Positions 18,201-25,242 of a DNA stretch of 64,000 bases are shown in pieces (position 1 is the first letter of the stretch; each line of letters starts with the position of its first letter). Source of the stretch: Vreelandella zhanjiangensis DSM 21076 (GTDB lineage Bacteria; Pseudomonadota; Gammaproteobacteria; Pseudomonadales; Halomonadaceae); contig NZ_KB898649.1 of NCBI RefSeq assembly GCF_000377665.1, positions 310,001 to 374,000 of the forward strand, in the 5' to 3' direction. Under the pieces are notes generated by a model that saw only the letters and a program-made list of their open reading frames with translations, ran no database searches and was not told the origin of the DNA. Made by a program: the position numbers and the translations under genes.

Positions 18201-18411
18201 GAAAATTCGTGCGGGCAATGTGTACATCAATCGTAATATCATTGGGGCCGTGGTGGGCGTCCAACCCTTTGGTGGCCAAGGGCTTTCAGGTACAGGTCCT
18301 AAAGCGGGCGGGCCGAACTACCTGCAGCGCTTTATCACCGAAAAAACCGTTACCAATAACACCGCCGCTTTAGGTGGTAACGCGTCTTTGCTGGCGCTAG
18401 GCGATGAGTAA
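15220..18411 (+). CDS. putA: Bifunctional proline dehydrogenase / P5C dehydrogenase
   Basis: Oxidises proline to glutamate in two steps, at the inner face of the membrane. From the ATG at 15220 it is 1063 residues. The first in-frame start (15100) would add 40 residues that look non-coding. The FAD-dependent proline dehydrogenase barrel covers about 130-500 (R-L-V-K-G-A-Y-W-D near 359, and Y-C-R-I-Y-A-P-V-G near 463). The NAD-dependent aldehyde dehydrogenase covers about 590-1050, with E816 (A-E-T-G-G) and nucleophile C850 (G-Q-R-C-S). There is no N-terminal ribbon-helix-helix domain and little after the dehydrogenase, so this is the short, non-repressor class, which fits the presence of a separate AraC regulator upstream. 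Confidence 0.96.
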   Translation: MLNAKKMRDSATWQTDLDTLMAQVSDHYLVDEETYVSELIKLLDTDREDFARIEANTAALIRDVRAMDTAVDTIDELLQQYSLDTHEGLMLMCLAEAMLRIPDKATADALIEDKLGPADWQSYAGKSESWMVNASTWGLLMTGRVLKLDHPRDGQPATFINRMVNRMGEPVIRRAMVEAMKIMGKQFVLGRDINEALKRSKPLFNKGYTYSYDMLGEAARTRDDAKRYFDDYARAIEQVGKTSKTLGDKTPAPSVSIKLSALHPRYEFGRREQVLAELVDTVIKLVAKARELDVAVTIDAEEVDRLELSLEVFRAVYSSDAVKGWGHFGLVVQAYSKRALPVLHYINRLADEQGDEVPLRLVKGAYWDSEIKESQQLGVDGYPVYTRKACTDVAYLACAQFLLSNDTVGRIFPQFATHNAHTVTNILEFANHNSRPFEFQRLHGMGEALYDAALERAPKGTYCRIYAPVGAHKDLLPYLVRRLLENGANSSFVHQLVDPEVPVEWLCQHPIETLRQQKSLTNTRIPLPKDIYGPKRRNSRGVNLNIRSHFYPLMDKMATFMDKPYLAKPLLAFDVADDAANTHSVTCPFDRRQSVGSIQWTTKEQATKALDAAWNAFPRWEATPVVERAAILRRLADLMEDNMPELMTLCSREGGKLLTDGVDEIKEAVDFCRYYAMRAEESFGEPIDLPGPTGESNRLIMGGKGVFAAISPWNFPVAIFCGQIVAAAVAGNTVLAKPAEQTSIVAHRVIELLYEAGLPRDVVQLLPGDGPTVGSVLTSDPRITGVVFTGGTDTAQIINRALAARENAPLPTLIAETGGMNAMIVDSTALPEQVVVDVIQSAFQSAGQRCSALRVLYLQDDVADRVITILKGAMSELRIGDPRDLGTDVGPVIDEEARKGLLEHIEKLKGENRLVAETPMAAEHTQNGTFVAPVAFTIDSINSLTREQFGPVLHIVRYKASELDRAISDINGRGYGLTFGVHSRNESFAAEIAQKIRAGNVYINRNIIGAVVGVQPFGGQGLSGTGPKAGGPNYLQRFITEKTVTNNTAALGGNASLLALGDE

Positions 18412-18458
18412 ATAGCTCATCTTAATAACGAACCTGAACTCCTCAAAAAGGATCTCTC

Positions 18459-18599
18459 ATGGTTGAAAATAATAGCGCAATAGCCTTCACATACCCCCTC
18501 TACAGGAGGGGGATATTAGGCATAGGGAACATTACACATAAACGTCCTACACCTCTTGTTGACGGTACCTTCGATGAACATTCGAAGGTCGTAACGTGA
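18459..18599 (+). CDS. Possible 46-codon leader ORF between putA and putP
   Basis: An ATG at 18459 with an AAGGA ribosome site 6 bases upstream opens a 46-codon frame ending at TGA 18597-18599. It has no recognisable family. The ORF spans two perfect inverted repeats (18494-18512 and 18567-18589). It may be a real small protein, a translated leader affecting putP, or a relic of a gene. Its codons do not look optimised, so confidence is low. Confidence 0.3.
   Translation: MVENNSAIAFTYPLYRRGILGIGNITHKRPTPLVDGTFDEHSKVVT
18494..18512. promoter_or_regulatory. Perfect 7-bp hairpin in putA-putP spacer
   Basis: CCCCCTC (18494-18500) pairs with GAGGGGG (18506-18512) across a 5-base loop. No T run follows on the plus strand, so it is not a classical terminator. 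It could slow or process the read-through mRNA between putA and putP, or attenuate it. Confidence 0.45.
18567..18589. promoter_or_regulatory. Perfect 8-bp inverted repeat in putA-putP spacer
   Basis: ACCTTCGA (18567-18574) and TCGAAGGT (18582-18589) are separated by 7 bases, about 115 bp before the putP start. It could be an operator or an mRNA hairpin. Confidence 0.45.
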
Positions 18600-18704
18600 A
18601 TTAGAGACAGGGTTAACAACAATAAGTCTGTGCGATTACCAAGCGTTGCTCGGTAAGCGCACTCACCGGTCGGGGTTATCCGACTTGATAAACGGGAGAA
18701 TTTC

Positions 18705-20195
18705 ATGGCTATTGGCGTTTGGATCAGCCTTTTTGCTTACTTTGCGCTTATGATCGGCATTGGCCTTTATGCCATGCGCACATCCACCTCGACCTCTGAA
18801 GATTATGTGCTGGGCGGTCGAACCTTGAGCCCCAAAGTAGCGGCCCTGTCAGCGGGTGCATCAGACATGAGCGGCTGGCTGCTGCTGGGGTTGCCCGGTG
18901 CGATGTTCGTATCTGGCTTGGGCTCGGCCTGGATAGGTATTGGCCTGTTCGTTGGCGCTTTCTTTAACTGGTTATTAGTCGCACCACGCCTGCGTGAGCA
19001 AACCGTTCACTATGGTAATGCGATTACTATTCCAGCCTTTCTGGCCAATCGCTTCCCTACGCGGGCGATGTCGCTGAGAACGGTATCCGCGATCGTTATC
19101 GTGATCTTCTTTGCAGTTTACACGGCCTCAGGCCTAGTGGCTGGCGGGAAGCTGTTCGAAAGCGCCTTTGCGGGAATCATCAACATTGGCGATATGAGTG
19201 ACTACGCTCTGGGCATTATCATCACCCTCGGCGTGGTGCTTATTTATACTGTAGTGGGCGGCTTCTTGGCCGTGAGCATGACGGATTTTGTGCAAGGCTG
19301 CATCATGATGCTGGCACTGATTATCATGCCGGCAGTCGTACTCTTTGGTGAAGGCGGCGGCGGTTTCACTCAAGCATCGCAGACGCTTAACGAAGTCGAT
19401 CCCACGCTCTTGTCGTGGACGGACGGCCTGACCTTTATCGGCTGGCTTTCTGCCGTTACCTGGGGCTTAGGTTATTTCGGCCAGCCGCATATCATCGTGC
19501 GCTTCATGGCCATTCGACACCTGAAGGATGTACCTACTGCGCGTAATATTGGTATGGGCTGGATGGCGATTTCCCTGATTGGTGCGGTTTCACTCGGCAT
19601 CTTTGGACGGGCCTACGCTATCCGTAACGGTATGGATATTCAGGATCCGGAAACGATCTTCATTATCCTGGCGGAGCTGCTGTTCCACCCGTTGATTACC
19701 GGCTTCCTGTATGCGGCCCTGCTTGCGGCGGTCATGAGTACCATTTCCAGCCAGCTGCTGGTGGCGTCTTCCTCACTCACCGAAGACTTCTACCGTCTCT
19801 TCCTGAACAAGCAGGCATCGGAAAAGCAGACCGTTACCGTCGGTCGGATCAGTGTCGTGCTGGTAGGGTTGGTGGCAGCCTTTATTGCCTCTGATCCTAA
19901 CTCTCAGGTGCTTGGGCTGGTTAGTAACGCCTGGGCAGGCTTTGGTGCGGCGTTCGGCCCGCTGATCATCCTGTCGCTGATGTGGTCGCGCACTAACGGT
20001 GCTGGCGCCATCGCAGGCATGATCGTCGGTGCTGTCACCGTCATGGTCTGGATTGCACTGGGCTGGAATGGCGAATTCATGGGCGGCCCTGGCGTCTACG
20101 AGATCATTCCTGGCTTCATTGCTTCCTTCATTGCCATTATGGTGGTGAGCAGCATGACGGCCGATGCGGGCGAATATCAGCATATCGAGCGATAG
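18705..20195 (+). CDS. putP: Sodium/proline symporter
   Basis: Na+-coupled proline uptake across the inner membrane, 496 residues, matching the usual 490-500 of PutP. Thirteen or so hydrophobic helices are evident. The N-terminal part contains the S-E-D-Y-V-L-G-G-R and G-A-S-D-M-S-G-W-L-L-L-G-L-P-G blocks typical of PutP in the solute:sodium symporter family. It follows putA by 293 bp on the same strand, so the two probably respond to the same signal. A GGGAG ribosome site precedes the ATG. A strong terminator follows. Confidence 0.95.
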   Translation: MAIGVWISLFAYFALMIGIGLYAMRTSTSTSEDYVLGGRTLSPKVAALSAGASDMSGWLLLGLPGAMFVSGLGSAWIGIGLFVGAFFNWLLVAPRLREQTVHYGNAITIPAFLANRFPTRAMSLRTVSAIVIVIFFAVYTASGLVAGGKLFESAFAGIINIGDMSDYALGIIITLGVVLIYTVVGGFLAVSMTDFVQGCIMMLALIIMPAVVLFGEGGGGFTQASQTLNEVDPTLLSWTDGLTFIGWLSAVTWGLGYFGQPHIIVRFMAIRHLKDVPTARNIGMGWMAISLIGAVSLGIFGRAYAIRNGMDIQDPETIFIILAELLFHPLITGFLYAALLAAVMSTISSQLLVASSSLTEDFYRLFLNKQASEKQTVTVGRISVVLVGLVAAFIASDPNSQVLGLVSNAWAGFGAAFGPLIILSLMWSRTNGAGAIAGMIVGAVTVMVWIALGWNGEFMGGPGVYEIIPGFIASFIAIMVVSSMTADAGEYQHIER

Positions 20196-20218
20196 ACAAA
20201 GAGTCTGATGCTATCTTT

Positions 20219-20244
20219 CAAGGCCACCTTCGGGTGGCCTTTTT
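20219..20244 (+). terminator. putP terminator
   Basis: A stem of AAGGCCACC with GGTGGCCTT, closed by a TTCG tetraloop and followed by a T run, lies 24 bp after the putP stop. This is a textbook intrinsic terminator. Confidence 0.92.
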
Positions 20245-20304
20245 CATGCGCCACCCATCTTTGCCCATCGGGCCTGCCACTACACAGACCCGGTGGATTA
20301 ACAC

Positions 20305-20637
20305 CTAGTTTTCCGTGACTAGCTGGTCAACCTTCTCAAACGCACGCACCACCAGAAACTGATCACTGGGACGCACCTTTTCCTGCATAAGATAGGCGGC
20401 AATAGCAGGGGCTACTTCACATTTGGCAGGCAGCGGCGCGTTGGCATCAATAAGCGCATTGAGCCGGGCGACAAACACAAAGCGCACCCACTGGGGTAGC
20501 GACATGGTATCGATACAAAAGGGCTCCTGGCTTGCAAAAGCACTTGCCTGGGGAGTTTCGACACGCCATAAGTTGGCGGCCTTCATGGCGGCTTCAAGCT
20601 CGAGAAGCGCGGTTTGAAGCTGTTGATGGACGCTCAT
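20305..20637 (-). CDS. YqcC-family (DUF446) protein
   Basis: A 110-residue cytoplasmic protein. The pattern L-x-x-x-L-W followed by A-F-A-S-Q-E-P-F-C-I-D-T-M-x-x-x-Q-W-V-R-F-V-F matches DUF446/YqcC, a small all-helical family of unknown function often near tRNA pseudouridine synthase genes. Here the neighbour is different. The ATG at 20637 has AAGG 5 bases upstream; an in-frame GTG two codons earlier is less likely. Confidence 0.82.
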   Translation of the reverse strand: MSVHQQLQTALLELEAAMKAANLWRVETPQASAFASQEPFCIDTMSLPQWVRFVFVARLNALIDANAPLPAKCEVAPAIAAYLMQEKVRPSDQFLVVRAFEKVDQLVTEN

Positions 20638-20701
20638 AAACACCTTAATTAATCAGTAACGGTTCACCTTTATTATCCCAACTCTATTCTTGAGTTGCTA
20701 C

Positions 20702-20764
20702 TTATACCCAGTAATTAACAGTTACCCACCGATTCACAGAAAACCTGCAAGAGCCTGTGGATAA
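20702..20764. other. DnaA-box-like cluster in the yqcC-DUF3549 gap
   Basis: The 286-bp divergent gap contains one perfect DnaA box in reverse orientation (TGTGGATAA, 20756-20764), one with a single mismatch to TTATNCACA (20702-20710) and one weaker match (20722-20730). No dnaA, rpmH or gidA gene is nearby, so it is not an obvious origin. The rest of the gap holds presumably the promoters of the two divergent genes. Confidence 0.35.
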
Positions 20765-20923
20765 ACTATGGAAAGGTGTCGCAATCGCTACTCTCAGAAG
20801 GCTTACAGGAAATTGTTCATTTTTTGATCATTCGCCTAAAGAAAGCAGCGATTTAACCGCCGTTTCGGCTGACACTGTGCGGTGGGCAAGGTAGAGTGCA
20901 AGCTTGAAATGCGGAAGGACATC

Positions 20924-21958
20924 ATGCAACCGATTCAGACTATTGATGAATTTTTTATACGCAGCGGCGCCGAGGTTACGATCTACCATATGGGCCGACG
21001 CGTTACCGCCTGCGCTCGCGACACGCTGGCAAGCTTTGAGCAGGGCCAAATCGCCTGGCCCGAACCATGGCAAGGCCAGGCGCGAATAGCGGCGGTTTTT
21101 CGCCTTGGGGATATGCCCGAGCCTGCGATCTGGTTTTTAGCACTGCCTTTGGATGAACAAGGATTACTCTCCCCTGCCCAGCGCGACGGCTTTTTAAATC
21201 GGCTGATAGAAACCCTGGGAAAAAATGTTGCTAAAGTGGGGCAAAACGTTAAAGACGTGGATCATCTAATGAAGGATAATCCGCTCGCTTTTACACCGAG
21301 TGTCACCTTTCAGGCGATGCTTAATGCCTACGCTACCCTGGAGCGAGGATTGCCCGCCAGCCAGCATTTTGAGCCGGTTGACGCCTATTTGAGCGGGCAG
21401 CTAGCCATCGACTGGCAAGCATTGGGGCTTCAGGGTATCGCCGATTATACGGTCAGGCTGGACGACACCCAGGCCGAGGCCCTTACTTCTCGGCTTGCGA
21501 CACTACCTACTAGCGTTGTGCACTCACTCTGCTACTGTTTAGAACACCAGCCCTTGCCAGAACCAGTAGTATTGGCGCTGCGTGAGACTGGCGAGCAGGC
21601 AGCGAGTAGAGGCGACATGGAAACGCTATGTGCCTGTATACGTGCAGTAGGTAGCACCTCGCAGTCGGCCGTTGGCGACTGGTACTCGAGCCTTTTAGAA
21701 GATACACACGCCTGCGGGCCAGATGTACTCGCAGCAATTGCCGGGCGCGGCTGGCTATTATTGGAAGACGCGTACCGTTTACCGCTTTTTCTCACCCGTT
21801 TGGCTGAAGATGAGCGGACTAATTTTGCCGCTGTCGTGCGTGATATTGCGCTTGTCCCCCGTTTGCGGTTACCTGTCATGATGGCGCTGCGGGATGCGCC
21901 GGCAGACTCAGCGGTACAGCGTCGGCTGGCAGTCATGACACAGGCAGCTAGCCGTTAA
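20924..21958 (+). CDS. DUF3549 family protein
   Basis: A 344-residue cytoplasmic protein from the ATG at 20924, which follows GGAAGGA. The N-terminal I-x-T-I-D-E-F-F and F-x-L-G-D-M-P-E-P-A-I-W-F-L-A-L-P-L-D-E-Q-G segments fit DUF3549 of marine and soil gammaproteobacteria. The rest is helical with repeat-like leucine spacing. There is no known function. It lies 37 bp before the rimB-type gene and may be co-transcribed. Confidence 0.75.
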   Translation: MQPIQTIDEFFIRSGAEVTIYHMGRRVTACARDTLASFEQGQIAWPEPWQGQARIAAVFRLGDMPEPAIWFLALPLDEQGLLSPAQRDGFLNRLIETLGKNVAKVGQNVKDVDHLMKDNPLAFTPSVTFQAMLNAYATLERGLPASQHFEPVDAYLSGQLAIDWQALGLQGIADYTVRLDDTQAEALTSRLATLPTSVVHSLCYCLEHQPLPEPVVLALRETGEQAASRGDMETLCACIRAVGSTSQSAVGDWYSSLLEDTHACGPDVLAAIAGRGWLLLEDAYRLPLFLTRLAEDERTNFAAVVRDIALVPRLRLPVMMALRDAPADSAVQRRLAVMTQAASR

Positions 21959-21995
21959 ACGGGTAGCGCTATCTATGTATTGCAAGGAGTAAACC

Positions 21996-22436
21996 GTGAA
22001 GGAATTACCCTATCAGGCTAAAGCGGTCATTGGCCGCCGCGAGATGGTAACGTTGCCTGAACTGGGCCTTCATCTATGCTGTAAAGCAGATACAGGCGCC
22101 CGGACTTCAGCGCTGCACGCCGAAGATATTCAAACTCATGAAGATGAGCACGGCCAGCTATGGGTAAGCTTCATTACCCATAGCGGCGGGCCGACAACGC
22201 CTGAACACCGTATCAAACTGCATCTTCATGATCGGCGCCGGATCACCAGTTCAAACGGACACAGTGAGTGGCGCTACGTGATCCGTACACCAATGCAGAT
22301 GGGCCAGTTGAACTTTTTTGTTGAGCTCACCCTGACAGACCGCAGCAATATGCGTCACCCTATGCTGCTTGGACGCCGCGCCATGCGTCGCCTGCTGGTT
22401 GCCCCAGGCGCTGCATTTTTACATGGCGAGCCCTGA
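21996..22436 (+). CDS. rimB: RimB-type retropepsin-like protease (DUF785)
   Basis: A 146-residue protein of the family labelled ATP-dependent zinc protease / RimK-associated. The catalytic-type motif K-A-D-T-G-A-R-T-S-A-L-H-A lies near 29-41, and the C-terminal M-L-L-G-R-R-A-M block is also typical. The fold is related to retroviral aspartic proteases. In Pseudomonas RimB acts with RimK on the glutamate tail of ribosomal protein S6. The gene is followed by rimK at 40 bp, which supports the assignment. Confidence 0.85.
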   Translation: MKELPYQAKAVIGRREMVTLPELGLHLCCKADTGARTSALHAEDIQTHEDEHGQLWVSFITHSGGPTTPEHRIKLHLHDRRRITSSNGHSEWRYVIRTPMQMGQLNFFVELTLTDRSNMRHPMLLGRRAMRRLLVAPGAAFLHGEP

Positions 22437-22476
22437 CCTAACGATGACTAGTCCTTTTTTTGGCCCGGAGTCCTGA

Positions 22477-23385
22477 ATGCACATCGCTCTACTTTCACGT
22501 AATCGCAACTTGTACTCTACCCGCCGCCTTATTGAGGCTGCGGAGGTTCGGGGCCATACGGCGCGCGTGGTGGATACGCTGCGCTGCTATATGAGTATCG
22601 CCTCGCATCACCCTTCAATTCATTACAAGGGCCAGGAGATCGAGCCGTTTGATGCGGTTATTCCACGGATTGGCGCGTCGGTCACCTTTTACGGCTGCGC
22701 GGTGCTGCGTCAGTTTGAAATGATGGGCACCTATGTGATCAACGATTCCGTGGCGATTGCCCGCTCGCGGGATAAGCTGCGCTCGCTGCAACTGTTGTCA
22801 CGCAAGGGGCTAGGGCTACCGATTACCGGTTTTGCCCACTCGCCGGATGATATCCCCGACCTGATTACCATGGTCAAGGGCGCACCGCTGGTCATTAAAC
22901 TGCTGGAAGGCACCCAGGGTATCGGCGTGGTACTCGCCGAAACCAACCAGGCGGCCGAGTCGGTTATCCAAGCCTTTATGGGCATGAAAACCAACATCAT
23001 GGTTCAGGAATATATCAAGGAAGCGCGCGGTGCGGATATTCGCTGCTTCGTGATTGGCGATAAAGTGGTTGCTTCGATGAAGCGCCAAGCGGCAGAGGGC
23101 GAATTTCGCTCCAACCTTCACCGCGGCGGTACCGCCAGCATTATTCGCATTACGCCTGAAGAGCGCTCTACAGCGATTCGCGCGGCGAAAGCCATGGGGC
23201 TTCGTGTGGCGGGTGTTGACCTTTTACGCTCTAACCACGGGCCGGTCATCATGGAGGTTAACTCCTCGCCCGGTTTGCAGGGCATTGAAAATGCCACTGG
23301 CAAAGATATTGCGGGCATGATTATCGAGCATATCGAAAAAAATGCCTCTCCGGTTCTTAAAGCGCCTCCCAAGCCTAAAGGCTAA
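22477..23385 (+). CDS. rimK: Ribosomal protein S6--L-glutamate ligase
   Basis: An ATP-grasp enzyme that adds glutamate residues to the C-terminus of ribosomal protein S6. It is 302 residues, the usual length. Visible features are [10 protein letters not shown], the central [16 protein letters not shown]-binding loop, V-Q-E-Y-I-K-E-A, and the metal site [20 protein letters not shown] near the end. It pairs with the RimB-type gene upstream. The EAL-domain partner RimA known from pseudomonads is absent here. Confidence 0.95.
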   Translation: MHIALLSRNRNLYSTRRLIEAAEVRGHTARVVDTLRCYMSIASHHPSIHYKGQEIEPFDAVIPRIGASVTFYGCAVLRQFEMMGTYVINDSVAIARSRDKLRSLQLLSRKGLGLPITGFAHSPDDIPDLITMVKGAPLVIKLLEGTQGIGVVLAETNQAAESVIQAFMGMKTNIMVQEYIKEARGADIRCFVIGDKVVASMKRQAAEGEFRSNLHRGGTASIIRITPEERSTAIRAAKAMGLRVAGVDLLRSNHGPVIMEVNSSPGLQGIENATGKDIAGMIIEHIEKNASPVLKAPPKPKG

Positions 23386-23473
23386 GGGGAAAAACCAAAA
23401 ATAATCCGCATTAGGGGTGGCAAATAGTCTCTGCCGCCCCCACAATCTGCGTCACCGAAGGAGGTAGACGCTC

Positions 23474-23920
23474 ATGTTTCTCGACAATCGCCAAGTGGCG
23501 ATGGACAGCGTTCTGGAAGCGCTGGCCGATAGCATTGATTATTTCCAGGATAATATCGAACGCCTGCGCCCCTCGCTGCGCGATGCTCTGAAACCGCACT
23601 ACACTGCGCGGTTAAAACAGATGCGTAAACTGCAGGAACTGGCGCGTGCGCATTTAAAGATGTTACCCCGAGATGCTGACGTTGAACGCGATGATTTTTT
23701 ATGGCTCTGGAGCCGTCTTAAAAGTTTTGTGGGCAACGATAGCCAAGTATTGATCAATGAACTGTTAGAGCAAGAGCGTGTGCTGATGCAGGCGTTATCC
23801 ACCCTCTTTACCCATCCACTACCCGACCCTATCGAGCCGGTCGTTGATGAGTGCATGCAGGGATGTCGTAAGCTGATTCGTGAGCTTTACGGGCTACAAA
23901 AACGTAAAGTGCACCGCTAG
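23474..23920 (+). CDS. Helical protein, possibly ferritin-like (DUF2383-like)
   Basis: A 148-residue all-helical protein. The spacing of helices and the W-S-R-L-K-S ... L-I-N-E-L-L-E-Q-E-R ... L-P-D-P-I ... C-R-K-L-I-R-E-L pattern recalls the DUF2383 four-helix family, but the match is weak and is offered as a possibility. GGAGG precedes the ATG. It follows rimK by 88 bp and converges on sanA with 3 bp between stops. Confidence 0.55.
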   Translation: MFLDNRQVAMDSVLEALADSIDYFQDNIERLRPSLRDALKPHYTARLKQMRKLQELARAHLKMLPRDADVERDDFLWLWSRLKSFVGNDSQVLINELLEQERVLMQALSTLFTHPLPDPIEPVVDECMQGCRKLIRELYGLQKRKVHR

Positions 23921-23923
23921 CAT

Positions 23924-24646
23924 CTATTCGCTTGATTCCGGTTCAAATATATAAAGCGTCGGCGTAATGACTGGCTCGACGCTTCGCAGCTCTATCGGCT
24001 CGGCGGGTCCTAAAAAGTAGGGCTGCCTATCCCACACGTAAATATCCCCAAGCGTGGCTACGCGTGCCGCCCACTCGCGCGCTTTCAAACGCCATTCATC
24101 GGCGGTGGGTCTTTCTTCGGCCACACACCCGGTCACATCCATACCCAGCGCCCGGCCAATGAATATTGCCCGCGGCAAATGCCAGCTTTGGGTTACCAAT
24201 AGCGCACGTTCAAGCTGAAAAACATCCCGAGCCCGCGCCAGCGTGTCGTAAGTACTAAAGCCGGCAAAATCCATGGTGAGCTGGTCAGCAGGCACCCCCC
24301 GCCGATGCAGATCACGCCACATGGCACGCGGCTCGTTATAGGCCTGGGTACGGTTATCGCCGGATAGCAGCAGATGCGATACACGCTGCTCGGCAATCAA
24401 CGTGGCGGAGGTGCGCATACGCGCGTGAAAGTGAGGGTTGCGTAACCCGCTACGCGTCCAGTGAGACGTGCCGAAAACGATGCCTACATCCGCCGGACGG
24501 CACTCAAGTATCTGTCGATCGATATAGCGTGCCGTACTGCCGAGCACATATAAATTACCAAGCACAAACAACAATGCCGCCAGCAGCAACAAGGCTCCTA
24601 GCGACATCAGCAGACGTTTTGCCCACCTCAACAACATGTTGTACAT
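23924..24646 (-). CDS. sanA: SanA/YdcF-type DUF218 membrane protein
   Basis: A 240-residue inner-membrane protein with one N-terminal helix (about 12-35) and a periplasmic DUF218 domain. The blocks G-I-V-F-G-T-S, L-L-L-S-G-D-N, R-G-V-P-A-D-Q-L-T-M-D and V-T-Q-S-W-H-L-P-R-A match SanA, linked in enteric bacteria to envelope barrier function and vancomycin exclusion at high temperature. It begins 18 bp after sufT and may be carried on the suf transcript. The ribosome site is weak, so the start could be the next ATG three codons later. Confidence 0.82.
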   Translation of the reverse strand: MYNMLLRWAKRLLMSLGALLLLAALLFVLGNLYVLGSTARYIDRQILECRPADVGIVFGTSHWTRSGLRNPHFHARMRTSATLIAEQRVSHLLLSGDNRTQAYNEPRAMWRDLHRRGVPADQLTMDFAGFSTYDTLARARDVFQLERALLVTQSWHLPRAIFIGRALGMDVTGCVAEERPTADEWRLKAREWAARVATLGDIYVWDRQPYFLGPAEPIELRSVEPVITPTLYIFEPESSE

Positions 24647-24664
24647 CTAGCGACCCAGAGGCGT

Positions 24665-25234
24665 TTAAAACATGCCGAGCTCAAGCTTAGCCTCATCGCT
24701 CATCATGTCACGGCTCCAGGGGGGGCTGAAAACAATCTCGGTGTGCACTTTATTTATTTGCGGCGCCCCTAAAATTTTATTACGTGCATCTGCCGCAATG
24801 ACATCTCCCATGCCACAGCCGGGGGCCGTTAGCGTCATGCGAATCGTTACTAACCGCTCGCCGGTAATCAGGCGCTCAATACGACAGCCGTATACCAGCC
24901 CCAGATCCACGATATTAACGGGGATTTCCGGGTCAAAGCAGGTGCGCAGCTGTTCCCATACAAACTGCTCGATCTCATCTTCACTGGCACTTTCAGCCAG
25001 GGTTGGGCGCGGCAGCGCCTCAAGCCCCAAGGCGTCCAGGTTGCGTCCTTCAATAAGATAAAGGCGCCCTTCAAAACCAACGCTGACCGAGCTACCTTTC
25101 GCCTGCATAACGCTGACGATGCTATCTTCCGCCAAGGTTTCCGTTTTGCCAAACGGAATCGCAATAGCCTCCACATCACGCTGGAGCGGCAGTTTCTGAC
25201 CTCGATCAAGGCTAGCGATTTGCTCGATATCCAT
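24665..25234 (-). CDS. sufT: SufT, iron-sulfur assembly protein
   Basis: A 189-residue cytoplasmic protein. The C-terminal half (about 90-180) is a DUF59/MIP18-type domain with D-P-E-I-P-V-N-I-V-D-L-G-L-V-Y and T-A-P-G-C-G-M-G-D, implicated in Fe-S cluster maturation. The N-terminal extension is the feature that defines SufT rather than a bare DUF59 protein. It starts 8 bp after the sufS stop with AAGGA before the ATG, so it is in the suf operon. Confidence 0.9.
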   Translation of the reverse strand: MDIEQIASLDRGQKLPLQRDVEAIAIPFGKTETLAEDSIVSVMQAKGSSVSVGFEGRLYLIEGRNLDALGLEALPRPTLAESASEDEIEQFVWEQLRTCFDPEIPVNIVDLGLVYGCRIERLITGERLVTIRMTLTAPGCGMGDVIAADARNKILGAPQINKVHTEIVFSPPWSRDMMSDEAKLELGMF

Positions 25235-25242
25235 AGAGTTCC

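Noticed and set aside
18412..18704. Insertion-sequence remnant between putA and putP
   Set aside because: The inverted repeats are short and internal. There are no target-site duplications and no transposase fragment.
20644..20923. Replication origin
   Set aside because: DnaA-like boxes are present, but no dnaA, dnaN, rpmH or gidA neighbours and no clear AT-rich 13-mers.
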